Shown here in pieces: positions 9,222 through 16,670 of a stretch of 64,000 nt of DNA. This stretch comes from Bacillota bacterium (GTDB lineage: Bacteria > Bacillota > Clostridia > Oscillospirales > Oscillospiraceae). A program made the translations under genes and the position numbers. The notes below the pieces were generated by a model, which saw only the letters and a list, made by a program, of their open reading frames with translations, was not told the origin of the DNA and ran no database searches. The DNA lies in NCBI GenBank assembly GCA_028719885.1, contig JAQYLT010000078.1:62001-126000 (forward strand), in the 5' to 3' direction. Every line of letters begins with the position of its first letter. Position 1 is the first letter of the stretch.

Positions 9222-9264
9222 TATGTGAATTCTTCTTGCGATTATGTGAATTCTGCACTATAAT
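9222..9264 (+). promoter_or_regulatory. araC promoter with two direct repeats
   Basis: TTGCGA (9236-9241), 17 bases, then TATAAT (9259-9264). TATGTGAATTCT occurs at 9222-9233 and again at 9243-9254, exactly 21 bases (two helical turns) apart and overlapping the promoter. This is the geometry expected for an AraC-family operator and suggests autoregulation. Confidence 0.7.
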
Positions 9265-9288
9265 ATTTAGAGAAAGGAGATGGTCCCA

Positions 9289-10170
9289 TTGTCTGCAAAA
9301 AAGCAAGCCGCCACCTATTCCCCCATGGGCAGGCTGTGTACGGATTACGAGCCCTACTCCGGCACCTCACCTTTCCCGGGATACCAGGGGTTCCACTGCC
9401 ATGATTTCTATGAGTTTTTTGTGTTTTTCTCCGGGGCGCCCTACTACAGCATCGGCGGCCAGATTTCCCCTCTGACTCCCTGCACCCTGGTAATCGTCCC
9501 TCCTTTCTATATGCATGGGCTTGTGGGCACCCAGGCAGACACTCCCTATGAACGGGCCTGGCTCTACATCACCCCCGCCATGATGCAGAAGGCCAGCTTG
9601 GGCATTCCGGATCTGAACCAGTACTTCCGAAACTGCGCCAGCACCGGCCGGGCCTACTTCACCATCCGCCAGCAGGATGCGGAGAAGCTGCGTGCCACCA
9701 TTTTGGACATCCGGGAGCACATGGGCGACCAGTCCGAAGTCGGCAAATGGCAGAATTACCTCCGGGTGGCCTGTTTCCTCTCCGATGTGTATGATCTCAC
9801 CCAGACCTCCGACGCCTCCTACAAGCCGGTGGTGCTGAATGAATCCATCCACGCCATTCTCTCCTACATCAACGACCATTACCAGGAGCCCATCTCCATT
9901 CCGGAGCTGTCCCGGCAATTCGGCATCAGCCCATCCTATATGACCCGGGAATTTACCGCTTACACCGGTCGAAGCGTGTACGACTATGTGCTCTACCGCC
10001 GCATTCTCTGCGCCAAGGAGCTGATCTGCGCCGGTAAGCCTTTCACGGAAATCGCCTTTGAATGCGGCTTCAACGATTACTCCTGCTTCCTGCGTGCCTT
10101 TCAAAAGCTCACCGGTCAGTCCCCCAGCGCGTATAAAAAGTACATCAAGTCCATTGAAAATATCACCTGA
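9289..10170 (+). CDS. AraC family transcriptional regulator
   Basis: About 293 residues. The N-terminal half is a cupin-like sensor (HDFYEFFVFFSGAPYYSIGG, PPFYMHGL); the last ~100 residues hold two helix-turn-helix motifs (ISIPELSRQFGISPSYMTRE and PFTEIAFECGFNDYSCFLRA, then FQKLTGQSPSAYKK). An ATG at 9280 overlaps the AAAGGAG ribosome site, so TTG at 9289, nine bases after it, is the better start. It is divergent from the permease and dehydrogenase operon and likely controls it in response to a plant sugar. Confidence 0.9.
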   Translation: MSAKKQAATYSPMGRLCTDYEPYSGTSPFPGYQGFHCHDFYEFFVFFSGAPYYSIGGQISPLTPCTLVIVPPFYMHGLVGTQADTPYERAWLYITPAMMQKASLGIPDLNQYFRNCASTGRAYFTIRQQDAEKLRATILDIREHMGDQSEVGKWQNYLRVACFLSDVYDLTQTSDASYKPVVLNESIHAILSYINDHYQEPISIPELSRQFGISPSYMTREFTAYTGRSVYDYVLYRRILCAKELICAGKPFTEIAFECGFNDYSCFLRAFQKLTGQSPSAYKKYIKSIENIT

Positions 10171-10198
10171 TTAGCATTATATTCCCGCCGAAACCAAC

Positions 10199-10244
10199 GG
10201 AAACGCCCTGAGAAATCCAGATTTCTCAGGGCGTTTCCGCTTTT
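10199..10244. terminator. Bidirectional terminator between araC and sensor kinase
   Basis: Perfect 18-base stem (starting GGAAACGCCCTGAGAAAT) with a CCAG loop and CGCTTTT on the plus side. It separates two convergent genes. Confidence 0.85.
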
Positions 10245-10265
10245 GGAATGAACCATTCTGCTCCG

Positions 10266-11552
10266 TCACACCGGAAACAGCGGCAGAGCGATTTGCAGGT
10301 CAAAGATGCCGTTTTCCGGAGAGAAGGTACACAGGCCGCCATACTGAAGCACGATGGCACGGATGCTGCGGCAGCCATAGCCGTGACCGGCTTCGGTGGT
10401 CACCGGCAGCCCATTCTCCATGGTGATGCTTCCGGCATAAGGGTTCTCAATTTCAATGAGCAACTGACTGCACTTGACATCACAGTACAGCTTGATCCAT
10501 CTGGCCGCGTCGTCCAGATGGGCAACAGCGTTCAGCGCGTTTTCCAGGCCGTTGGAGAGAATCGCGCACAGCTCCGTATCAGAAATGGAGAGGACCTCCG
10601 GCAGCCGGGCGCGGATGGTCAGCTCCACCTCCAGATGGGCGGCCTTATTCGCAAAGGAGGAGCAGATCAGATTCACCGTCTCATTGTCGCAGAACTGCTT
10701 CACGGAAATGGATGTTATATTCTCCCGGGTCTTGCGAATATAGGCAAGGGCCTGTTCCGGCTGCCCTGTGGCCAAAAAGCTGTCGATTACGTTCAGATGA
10801 TGGCGCATATCGTGCCGGTAAATTGCGGTCTGCACCTGTGTCTGACGCAGCGCCTCCATCTCTTTTTGTGCTTGCCGGAACAGCGCCACCTGTGCAGAGC
10901 TTTGCAGCTCTGCCTTGGTCCGTTCCTGGGTCTCGTGGTGGTATGCCGTCAAGAAAAGCAGATAGAACAGGATCAGCGCCGTGGGGATCAGCTCATTCAG
11001 CGCCGGAATGCCAGCATACAGCGAATCGGAATAGATTGTGGTGGCGTAGTCAAATAAATAATACACCCCCGGGAGGCTGCCGAACAGCAGCAGCGACTTC
11101 CCGGAGTAGGTCATTGCACTGTGGGCAGGCTTTACAAAATAACGCAGCAGCAGGAAAAACAGCGGTGCGATGAGCAGGGTATAAGCCACCTCCCCCGCCA
11201 GCGTCGATCCCAGTACCGCAGACACGGCAACACTTCCCCAGTGGGGAAGCTGGCAGCACAGATAAGCCGTGAGCACACTGACAACGGAGACCCCCACTGG
11301 CTTTTTCAGCGGGAAAATCAGAATCAGAATCAGCGGCAGATGAACGATCAGAGGATAGAGCTTTTTGACCGTATCTTCCCCTAAGAGCAGCCAGAAAGGG
11401 ATCTGGATCAGAATAAATGCAGGACACAGGGCAATCACAAGGCCACGCTGCTTCCCATTATCCCAGCCGCCTGCGATGAAAACACTGAGAAACAGACCGT
11501 ATATGAGTACAAGGCCATAGTTGAACACGCTCAAAATGGTCAGAAGCTTCAT
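10266..11552 (-). CDS. GHKL-type sensor histidine kinase (AgrC-like)
   Basis: 428 residues. About six membrane segments fill the first ~210 residues; then a helical linker and the kinase core. IYRHDMRHHLNVI is the H-box with the phosphorylated His, and TELCAILSNGLENALNAV the N-box. The glycine-rich ATP lid is GHGYGCRSIRAIV. The layout (polytopic sensor plus GHKL ATPase plus LytTR partner) matches peptide-sensing systems such as AgrCA, but no signal-peptide gene is visible nearby. It overlaps the upstream response regulator gene by four bases. Confidence 0.9.
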   Translation of the reverse strand: MKLLTILSVFNYGLVLIYGLFLSVFIAGGWDNGKQRGLVIALCPAFILIQIPFWLLLGEDTVKKLYPLIVHLPLILILIFPLKKPVGVSVVSVLTAYLCCQLPHWGSVAVSAVLGSTLAGEVAYTLLIAPLFFLLLRYFVKPAHSAMTYSGKSLLLFGSLPGVYYLFDYATTIYSDSLYAGIPALNELIPTALILFYLLFLTAYHHETQERTKAELQSSAQVALFRQAQKEMEALRQTQVQTAIYRHDMRHHLNVIDSFLATGQPEQALAYIRKTRENITSISVKQFCDNETVNLICSSFANKAAHLEVELTIRARLPEVLSISDTELCAILSNGLENALNAVAHLDDAARWIKLYCDVKCSQLLIEIENPYAGSITMENGLPVTTEAGHGYGCRSIRAIVLQYGGLCTFSPENGIFDLQIALPLFPV

Positions 11553-12277
11553 AGCTGTCGATCCTCCTTCTGAAACAGGAAATCCAGATATTCCTTTCGC
11601 ACCGCTGCAGAAAGAAGCCGGGAGACAGGAACAGCCCTCCCTGAGCAGGTGATGAGTTCGTTTGACCGAAAATGCCGGATATAATCCATGTTCACAAGAT
11701 AAGAGCGGTGCACTTTTACAAATCCTCCGTGCCCCAGCAGCTGTGGCTCGTACTGTGTTAAGGTTCCTGGGATTTCCCGGACGGAACCGTCAGTCAGATA
11801 AAACAGCAGGCGCTTGCTGTTGACCTCTAAGACCTCAATGTCGGAATAGGGCAGACGTACCAGCCCGGAGGGCATGGCCAGCAGCAAGGTATCCCCCGCC
11901 CGGTGAAGCTGCAGCAGCAGCCGATCCAGTACGGGGAAAAGATCACTTCCCTTAATGGGCTTGAGCAAATAATAAAACGCATCCACGCGGTAGCTTTCCA
12001 CGGCAAACTCCGGTGAGGAAGTAAGAAAGATGATCTTTGTTTCGCTGTCAAAGGTGCGAAGCTCCCGGGCCGCCTGAATGCCCGTGAAGCCCGGCATCAG
12101 GATATCCAAAAGCAGCAGCTGATAATTGGTGCTGCAAAGCGCTTCCATCAGCTCCATGGCGTTATGAAATAATTCAATGCGCGCCGCAATATGCTTCTGC
12201 GCCTGGTACTGTTCCAGCAGCGCCGTTATATGGGATAATTCGCCGTTGTCATCGTCACACACTGCAATCTTCAGCAT
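11549..12277 (-). CDS. LytTR family response regulator
   Basis: About 242 residues. The receiver domain has acidic pocket CDDDN near residue 8 and phospho-acceptor Asp in LLLLDILMPGFTG. The C-terminal LytTR DNA-binding domain contains EVNSKRLLFYLTDG and GGFVKVHRSYLVNMDYI. I start at ATG 12277 because GGAGGGG lies about eight bases upstream; the in-frame ATG at 12292 lies before that site. Partner of the downstream sensor kinase. The sortase gene just upstream on the same strand is a plausible target or operon mate. Confidence 0.9.
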   Translation of the reverse strand: MLKIAVCDDDNGELSHITALLEQYQAQKHIAARIELFHNAMELMEALCSTNYQLLLLDILMPGFTGIQAARELRTFDSETKIIFLTSSPEFAVESYRVDAFYYLLKPIKGSDLFPVLDRLLLQLHRAGDTLLLAMPSGLVRLPYSDIEVLEVNSKRLLFYLTDGSVREIPGTLTQYEPQLLGHGGFVKVHRSYLVNMDYIRHFRSNELITCSGRAVPVSRLLSAAVRKEYLDFLFQKEDRQL

Positions 12278-12366
12278 GGCAGGCCCCTCCATTCACCGAT
12301 CATGTGCTGTGATAAGTATAGCAGGAAAAGCGGCTTTTTGCAAGAAAACGCCAGGGGACCGGCCCT

Positions 12367-13275
12367 TTATATAGGCACATGCTCCACACAAACGGCATGC
12401 ACCACCAGACGGCTCATGTCGCCGACACAGGTAGAGAGGGTCAAAACCTCCGATTGGGCGGTCAGTTCCAGACTGGAGCCATGCTGGGTCCTTTGGAGGG
12501 TTCCGCTCAAGGCGGCCTCCCAAGCCTCATCCGCTGTGTAATCCGTCCTGTACACCCGGCCGTCCAGGGCGTCAACACGCTCCACGGCAAAGATTTCATA
12601 GACTCTGGTTTCGCCCGGAAGATAGAGAAGAACGGTTTTGTCATTGTTCTTGAAGAATTCCGGACCCTCCCACTTGCCAAGGGACTGGAACATGGAGCCG
12701 TCCTTCATGCAGTGTCCATACAGAATATTGTGGATTTGGGAAAAATCCCCCTGATTATGGAAATCAAGGAAGATTGCCCCATTTTCGTTTTTTTCTCCAT
12801 CCCAGGAATGGGAGGTATAGTAGGCGTTATCCCCACCCTGCACCACCGGATAGTTGATCACCTCCAGGGTCGGGATCTGAATCCAGCCCACCACATCGGG
12901 GTTCTTTTCCCGCAAGCCCACAAAGTCGATGGTTGGAAATCTTGGAGATTCTGTTGGTACGGTAGTCTCGGGTACGGTAGTCTCCGGGGCGGTGGCCTCG
13001 GGAGCAGTTTCTTCCTGCGGTGCGGTGGTTTCCAAGCTTTGAGCTTCCGTCGGGGGGATCGTTTCAGGTGCGAGGGTTGTTTCAGGTACGGATGGCACAG
13101 GCATGACGTAGGTCTGAATCGCTTGACGGCTGGCATTTCTGACTTTCAACGCTCCATAGAGGAATCCCCCCACAGAAAGAGCAAACACCAGCGCCAGAAT
13201 GCTGCATCCTACGCCAATCCACCAAAAGGGCCGTGGACGGGACGGTCTTTGATATTTTCCGTGGTATTTTGGCAT
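12367..13275 (-). CDS. Class B sortase
   Basis: 302 residues. A membrane segment at ~17-42 anchors the protein; residues ~60-110 are a Thr/Pro/Glu-rich stalk with PETT-type repeats; the sortase fold follows. Catalytic residues are His188 (LYGHCMKDG), Cys283 (LTLSTC) and Arg289 (DMSRLVV). Sortases cleave a C-terminal sorting signal of exported proteins and join them to peptidoglycan or to each other. The gene directly upstream encodes an exported protein with a C-terminal membrane anchor, its likely substrate. Confidence 0.9.
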   Translation of the reverse strand: MPKYHGKYQRPSRPRPFWWIGVGCSILALVFALSVGGFLYGALKVRNASRQAIQTYVMPVPSVPETTLAPETIPPTEAQSLETTAPQEETAPEATAPETTVPETTVPTESPRFPTIDFVGLREKNPDVVGWIQIPTLEVINYPVVQGGDNAYYTSHSWDGEKNENGAIFLDFHNQGDFSQIHNILYGHCMKDGSMFQSLGKWEGPEFFKNNDKTVLLYLPGETRVYEIFAVERVDALDGRVYRTDYTADEAWEAALSGTLQRTQHGSSLELTAQSEVLTLSTCVGDMSRLVVHAVCVEHVPI

Positions 13276-13327
13276 AGAGAACCTCTTTCTGATTTACATA
13301 GGTAATGACAAAGCCCTGATATTCATT

Positions 13328-13354
13328 CAGGAGCGGCAGGATTTGCCGCTCCTG
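13328..13354 (-). other. Hairpin between surface protein and sortase genes
   Basis: CAGGAGCGGCA and TGCCGCTCCTG form a perfect 11-base stem with a five-base loop. There is no U-tract, so it may set the expression ratio of the two genes by processing or partial termination rather than end transcription. Confidence 0.5.
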
Positions 13355-13383
13355 AGGTGAGAGTTCGGAGAATCGGGGGGAGA

Positions 13384-14436
13384 TCAGCGGCTGGCTCTGC
13401 GCTTGCTGTCAATGACAAACGCGGCAACAGCCATGGCCGAGCACGCAAGAAGTCCCATGAGCATGATTTCAATGGGGCGGTCATCCCCGGTGGCAGCGGT
13501 CTGAATGGGGTCAATGGCCTGATATTGCACGAAAGCAGAATGCTGCGTCCCATTGGCGTCTTCCACATAGATGATTGCCTGATAGGTGCCCGATTGGGGA
13601 CTGTTCATGTCCGGATCTGTAAAGGAGGACGCACCCACGGCCTTGTACTTGTAGCCGGGACGCTGCAGGTAATCCAGAGGATGCACCTTTAAACCGGTGA
13701 CGGCTTCAAACTGCTGCACATTGCTTACACGGGCATTGAAAGGACTGTCGGGCAGCGTTACGCTGCTGGCGGCAATGGAGACCGAAACAGGCCCTCCGGC
13801 AGTGCAGGTTCCCTGCTGGCCAACGCAGGCAGCTGTCAGCGTATCCGTGTTATCGCCGGTGATCTGCCAGCTGTGAGAGTGGGTAACAGCAGGATTGTTG
13901 CCGTCAACAATGTCATCGTTAAACTTCAGGCCCTCGTCGCCGATTTTGATGTCTCCTATATACTTATCAGGATAAACGCCATACACGTTTGACCGGGTCC
14001 ACAGATAAACAGGATATGTTTTGTTCTGATCCATCTTAACCTGACCATCCTGAAAAAGAACCGTCATCGTGTGCAGCTTCATATCGGTCCATTCGAACTC
14101 CCCGCCGCTTCCCAATGCTACAAATGTGGGATCGCCGCTCAAATCGGGCCAGAATGCTCCATTGGAGGCGTATGCGTGAAAATAGTCATATGACGATGTT
14201 CCATTATGCACAGCGATTTTTCCGTATGCATCTGCATACTTATACAGCGCTTTCACAGAGATATCGATTGATTTCAGGCAACCGGAGTCATAATACTGGG
14301 TATTACCCGCGGACGCGCTGATGTTTGGCTCAAACGCGCTGGCACTCAGGAGCATTGTGGATACCATACCAACCACAAGCACCAGGCTCAGCAGCAGCGA
14401 CAGCAGTTTCATCTTTCCACCGGAGAATCGCTTCAT
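13384..14436 (-). CDS. Exported surface protein, probable sortase substrate
   Basis: 350 residues. Signal peptide at ~1-34 (ending LLSASAF). The extracellular part is rich in Tyr, Gly, Asp and Thr with no recognised enzyme motif; residues ~185-215 (TVTHSHSWQITGD-like) and the C-terminal YIVEDANGT-type segment look like beta modules. The C-terminus has sorting-signal architecture: TAATGDDRP, 18-20 hydrophobic residues, then SKRRASR. The motif is unlike LPxTG or NPQTN. It precedes the class B sortase on the same strand. Confidence 0.75.
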   Translation of the reverse strand: MKRFSGGKMKLLSLLLSLVLVVGMVSTMLLSASAFEPNISASAGNTQYYDSGCLKSIDISVKALYKYADAYGKIAVHNGTSSYDYFHAYASNGAFWPDLSGDPTFVALGSGGEFEWTDMKLHTMTVLFQDGQVKMDQNKTYPVYLWTRSNVYGVYPDKYIGDIKIGDEGLKFNDDIVDGNNPAVTHSHSWQITGDNTDTLTAACVGQQGTCTAGGPVSVSIAASSVTLPDSPFNARVSNVQQFEAVTGLKVHPLDYLQRPGYKYKAVGASSFTDPDMNSPQSGTYQAIIYVEDANGTQHSAFVQYQAIDPIQTAATGDDRPIEIMLMGLLACSAMAVAAFVIDSKRRASR

Positions 14437-14726
14437 TGTTCATTCCTCGCTTTCCACCTTGATGGGTGAAGTATTTGTCTCAGCAGAAAAGGCAGGACAG
14501 GGAGCACTGTTTCAAACCCTTTCGGCCGGAGATACGACTGTATTCTAGCATGTTTTTCCGCGAGGAGTCCTGCCGCTGCGTGAAATGCCCTTTTTTCGAC
14601 CCGAAATGTAGTTTCCAGATGCGGCTCTTCCCTTTTCTGCCCTCCCGGAGGCAGCCGGACAGGGTATCCCCCTGGGCAGGCGAGCTACATTTTATTCCGA
14701 ATTCCGGAAATTCTATCGACGAAAGC
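14437..14726. other. Gene-free upstream region
   Basis: No supported gene, repeat or terminator was seen in these 290 bases. The surface-protein promoter must lie here, but no confident -35/-10 pair was found. Confidence 0.4.
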
Positions 14727-14739
14727 CCCCTGACCTGCT

Positions 14740-14850
14740 ATAATACCCTTACGAAACAGATCAGGGGGCCATGTTGTTATGAGTAATGAACCGAAAAAAG
14801 CGCCATGCAGTGTTGCTCTGTTGGCCCATGTGAGCGCAGGCAGAGGAGAA
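14740..14850 (+). pseudogene. Vestigial copy of the start of the TetM-like GTPase gene
   Basis: TATAATACCC, an AGGGGGCC leader and the coding start line up with the promoter, leader and first ~18 codons of the intact gene at 16671. MSNEPKKAPCSVALLAHVSA here corresponds to MSEQAAKIPCTIGLLAHVDA there, and CTGTTGGCCCATGTG is identical in both. The P-loop decays (SAGRGE for DAGKTT), then similarity ends 10 bases before a strong terminator. It may now be a short leader or small RNA gene. Confidence 0.65.
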
Positions 14851-14860
14851 CCACATATCA

Positions 14861-14904
14861 CACCCCCTGAGAAGTTTCCATTTCTCAGGGGGTGTGTATT
14901 TTTA
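14861..14904 (+). terminator. Terminator after the vestigial GTPase leader
   Basis: ACACCCCCTGAGAA and TTCTCAGGGGGTGT form a 14-base perfect stem followed by GTATTTTTAG. The CCCCCTGA in its left arm is also complementary to TCAGGGGG at 14762-14769 in the leader, so an alternative fold is possible. Confidence 0.8.
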
Positions 14905-14920
14905 GTTTCTGAAATCTTAT

Positions 14921-15208
14921 TTACAGGTCCCCATCTTCTTTGTCAACAAAGCTCCTTAGCCTGATTAGATCATTTTTCACAAAACCCGCGTACCGTTCTT
15001 TATCTGAAACACTCCCGGATGCGCTTTTTACATATCCGCAAAGTGCAGAAAGAATATTCCCTGCGCTGCCTGCATAGCCGCCGAAACTTGCGATAAATTC
15101 CAACTGACCGATGAAAGACTTTGCCTCCCGTTTAGAAGGCGCAGACACCGCGCGGTGTGCAAGATCTTCAATATTTTGATACTCTTTTTCAGTGATTCTA
15201 TATTCCAT
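14921..15208 (-). CDS. Small hypothetical protein
   Basis: 95 residues, soluble, largely helical, charged at both ends (MEYRITEKEYQNIEDLAHRA ... KNDLIRLRSFVDKEDGDL) with a Gly/Ser-rich middle (FGGYAGSAGN). No family is recognised. A good ribosome site (GGAGGT) lies six bases before the ATG. It is 17 bases downstream of the DUF4143 ATPase on the same strand, so they may be co-transcribed. Confidence 0.6.
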   Translation of the reverse strand: MEYRITEKEYQNIEDLAHRAVSAPSKREAKSFIGQLEFIASFGGYAGSAGNILSALCGYVKSASGSVSDKERYAGFVKNDLIRLRSFVDKEDGDL

Positions 15209-15225
15209 TTTTTACCTCCAGCGCT

Positions 15226-16479
15226 TTATATATCCATACTATTTGGATTCAGCAGAAAATCATACACACTGATGACAAGGATACCCTCGTCTGTATACCA
15301 GGGTGCCGGCGTATCCTTTACAACAATGATTTTTTTGAAAGAATCATCGATGCGGAGCAGGCCATTGGATTCCTGACGCAGCTTTGCTTCATCAGGAATT
15401 GCAAAGGCAGACTGAACATAGTAGCGCTTGGAGCCTTTGCTGCAAACAAAATCCACTTCAAGCTGCTTGCGGGCTGCCTTCCCGGAGCTGTCATCGTCAC
15501 GGACATTCACCAAGCCCACATCCACATTGAAATCCCGGGCAATCAGTTCATTATAAATGATATTTTCCATGGTGTGGTTTTCTTCCAGCTGCCGGAAGTT
15601 GATTCTCGCGTTGCGAAGGCCTACATCGGTGAAATAGTATTTCTGCGGCGTGTCAATGTACCTCCTGCCCTTAATGTCATAGCGGGTCGCTCTGCTGACG
15701 ATAAAGGCATCACACAAATAATCCAGATAGCTCTTAATGGTGTTGACACTAATCTTTTTGTTTTTCTTGGTTTTGAACGTATCCGCCAGCTTCTTGGGAT
15801 TGGTCAGAGAGCCGATGCCGGAGGACAGGATGTTGATCAATTCCTCAAATTCTTCTTTGTTGCGAATGCTGTGCCTCCCGACAATATCGTTGATGTAGGT
15901 TTCCTCAAAGAGTCGTTTTAAAAATTCCGCTTTCTGCTCAGCAGCGGACAGCAGCGCCACCGGAGGTAAGCCGCCATAGAGGACATATTCCCTCCAGCCG
16001 TCGTACTTGTTGCCGTCATAAACGGACAGGAACTCGCCGAAGGACAAAGGGTTCATATGCAGCTCATCCCCTCTGCCCCGGAACTCGGTGATGATGTCTT
16101 TGGAAAGAAACTTCGCGTTGCTGCCGGTGACATATACATCCACATTGGGCATGCGCATGAAGCCGTTCAGAACAGACTCAAATTCCCCCAGGAGCTGCAC
16201 TTCGTCAAGGAGAATGTAGTACATTCCATCATCCAACAGCATCCCCTTGACATAGGGATAGAGGATTTCGGGGTCTCTGAATTTCTTGCTTTCAAAGGAA
16301 TCAAAAGCAATCTCTATGATATGATCCGCCGCAACGCCACTCTCCTGCAAGTGCTTTTTGAACAGCGAAAACAGCAGGTAGGATTTTCCGCAGCGGCGCA
16401 CACCGGTAATGACCTTAATCAACCCATTGTGCTTTTTCGCGATCAGCTTATTTAAGTAAAAATCCCTTTTTATTTCCAA
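15226..16479 (-). CDS. AAA-family ATPase with DUF4143
   Basis: About 418 residues. Walker A is ITGVRRCGKSYLL and Walker B YYILLDEVQLL; VYVTGSNAKFLSKD is the sensor segment and FRGRGDELHMNPLSFGEFL the signature of this family. The C-terminal DUF4143 part has a restriction-nuclease-like look (LEVDFVCSKGSKRYYVQ). I start at TTG 16479, six bases after GAGGTGAT; longer frames upstream run through the promoter. These ATPases are common, often stand-alone and of unknown function; some authors link them to mobile or toxin-like behaviour. Confidence 0.85.
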   Translation of the reverse strand: MEIKRDFYLNKLIAKKHNGLIKVITGVRRCGKSYLLFSLFKKHLQESGVAADHIIEIAFDSFESKKFRDPEILYPYVKGMLLDDGMYYILLDEVQLLGEFESVLNGFMRMPNVDVYVTGSNAKFLSKDIITEFRGRGDELHMNPLSFGEFLSVYDGNKYDGWREYVLYGGLPPVALLSAAEQKAEFLKRLFEETYINDIVGRHSIRNKEEFEELINILSSGIGSLTNPKKLADTFKTKKNKKISVNTIKSYLDYLCDAFIVSRATRYDIKGRRYIDTPQKYYFTDVGLRNARINFRQLEENHTMENIIYNELIARDFNVDVGLVNVRDDDSSGKAARKQLEVDFVCSKGSKRYYVQSAFAIPDEAKLRQESNGLLRIDDSFKKIIVVKDTPAPWYTDEGILVISVYDFLLNPNSMDI

Positions 16480-16490
16480 AGCGATCACCT

Positions 16491-16562
16491 CTATTGAAAA
16501 TTTATGGTTATACGTCTTCTTTTTTTCAATAGAATTATATCCAAGGACAAGGAACAAGTCAA
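16491..16562 (-). promoter_or_regulatory. Promoter and inverted-repeat operator of the DUF4143 ATPase
   Basis: On the minus strand TTGACT (16557-16562), 17 bases, TATAAT (16534-16539). Immediately downstream, CTATTGAAAA (16491-16500) and TTTTCAATAG (16523-16532) form a 10-base inverted repeat with a 22-base centre, placed to block the transcription start. Confidence 0.65.
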
Positions 16563-16608
16563 CAGAATAAAAAAGATTTTTACAGACTGGCAAATCATTC
16601 CATATCTC

Positions 16609-16638
16609 TCGACTTTTTGCCCCCTTCCATGATATAAT
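16609..16638 (+). promoter_or_regulatory. Promoter of the GTPase-NYN gene
   Basis: TCGACT, 18 bases, TATAAT. The -10 and following ACCC are shared with the vestigial copy at 14740. Confidence 0.5.
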
Positions 16639-16670
16639 ACCCATAATCATTCATGGAGGGGGCCGATTCT

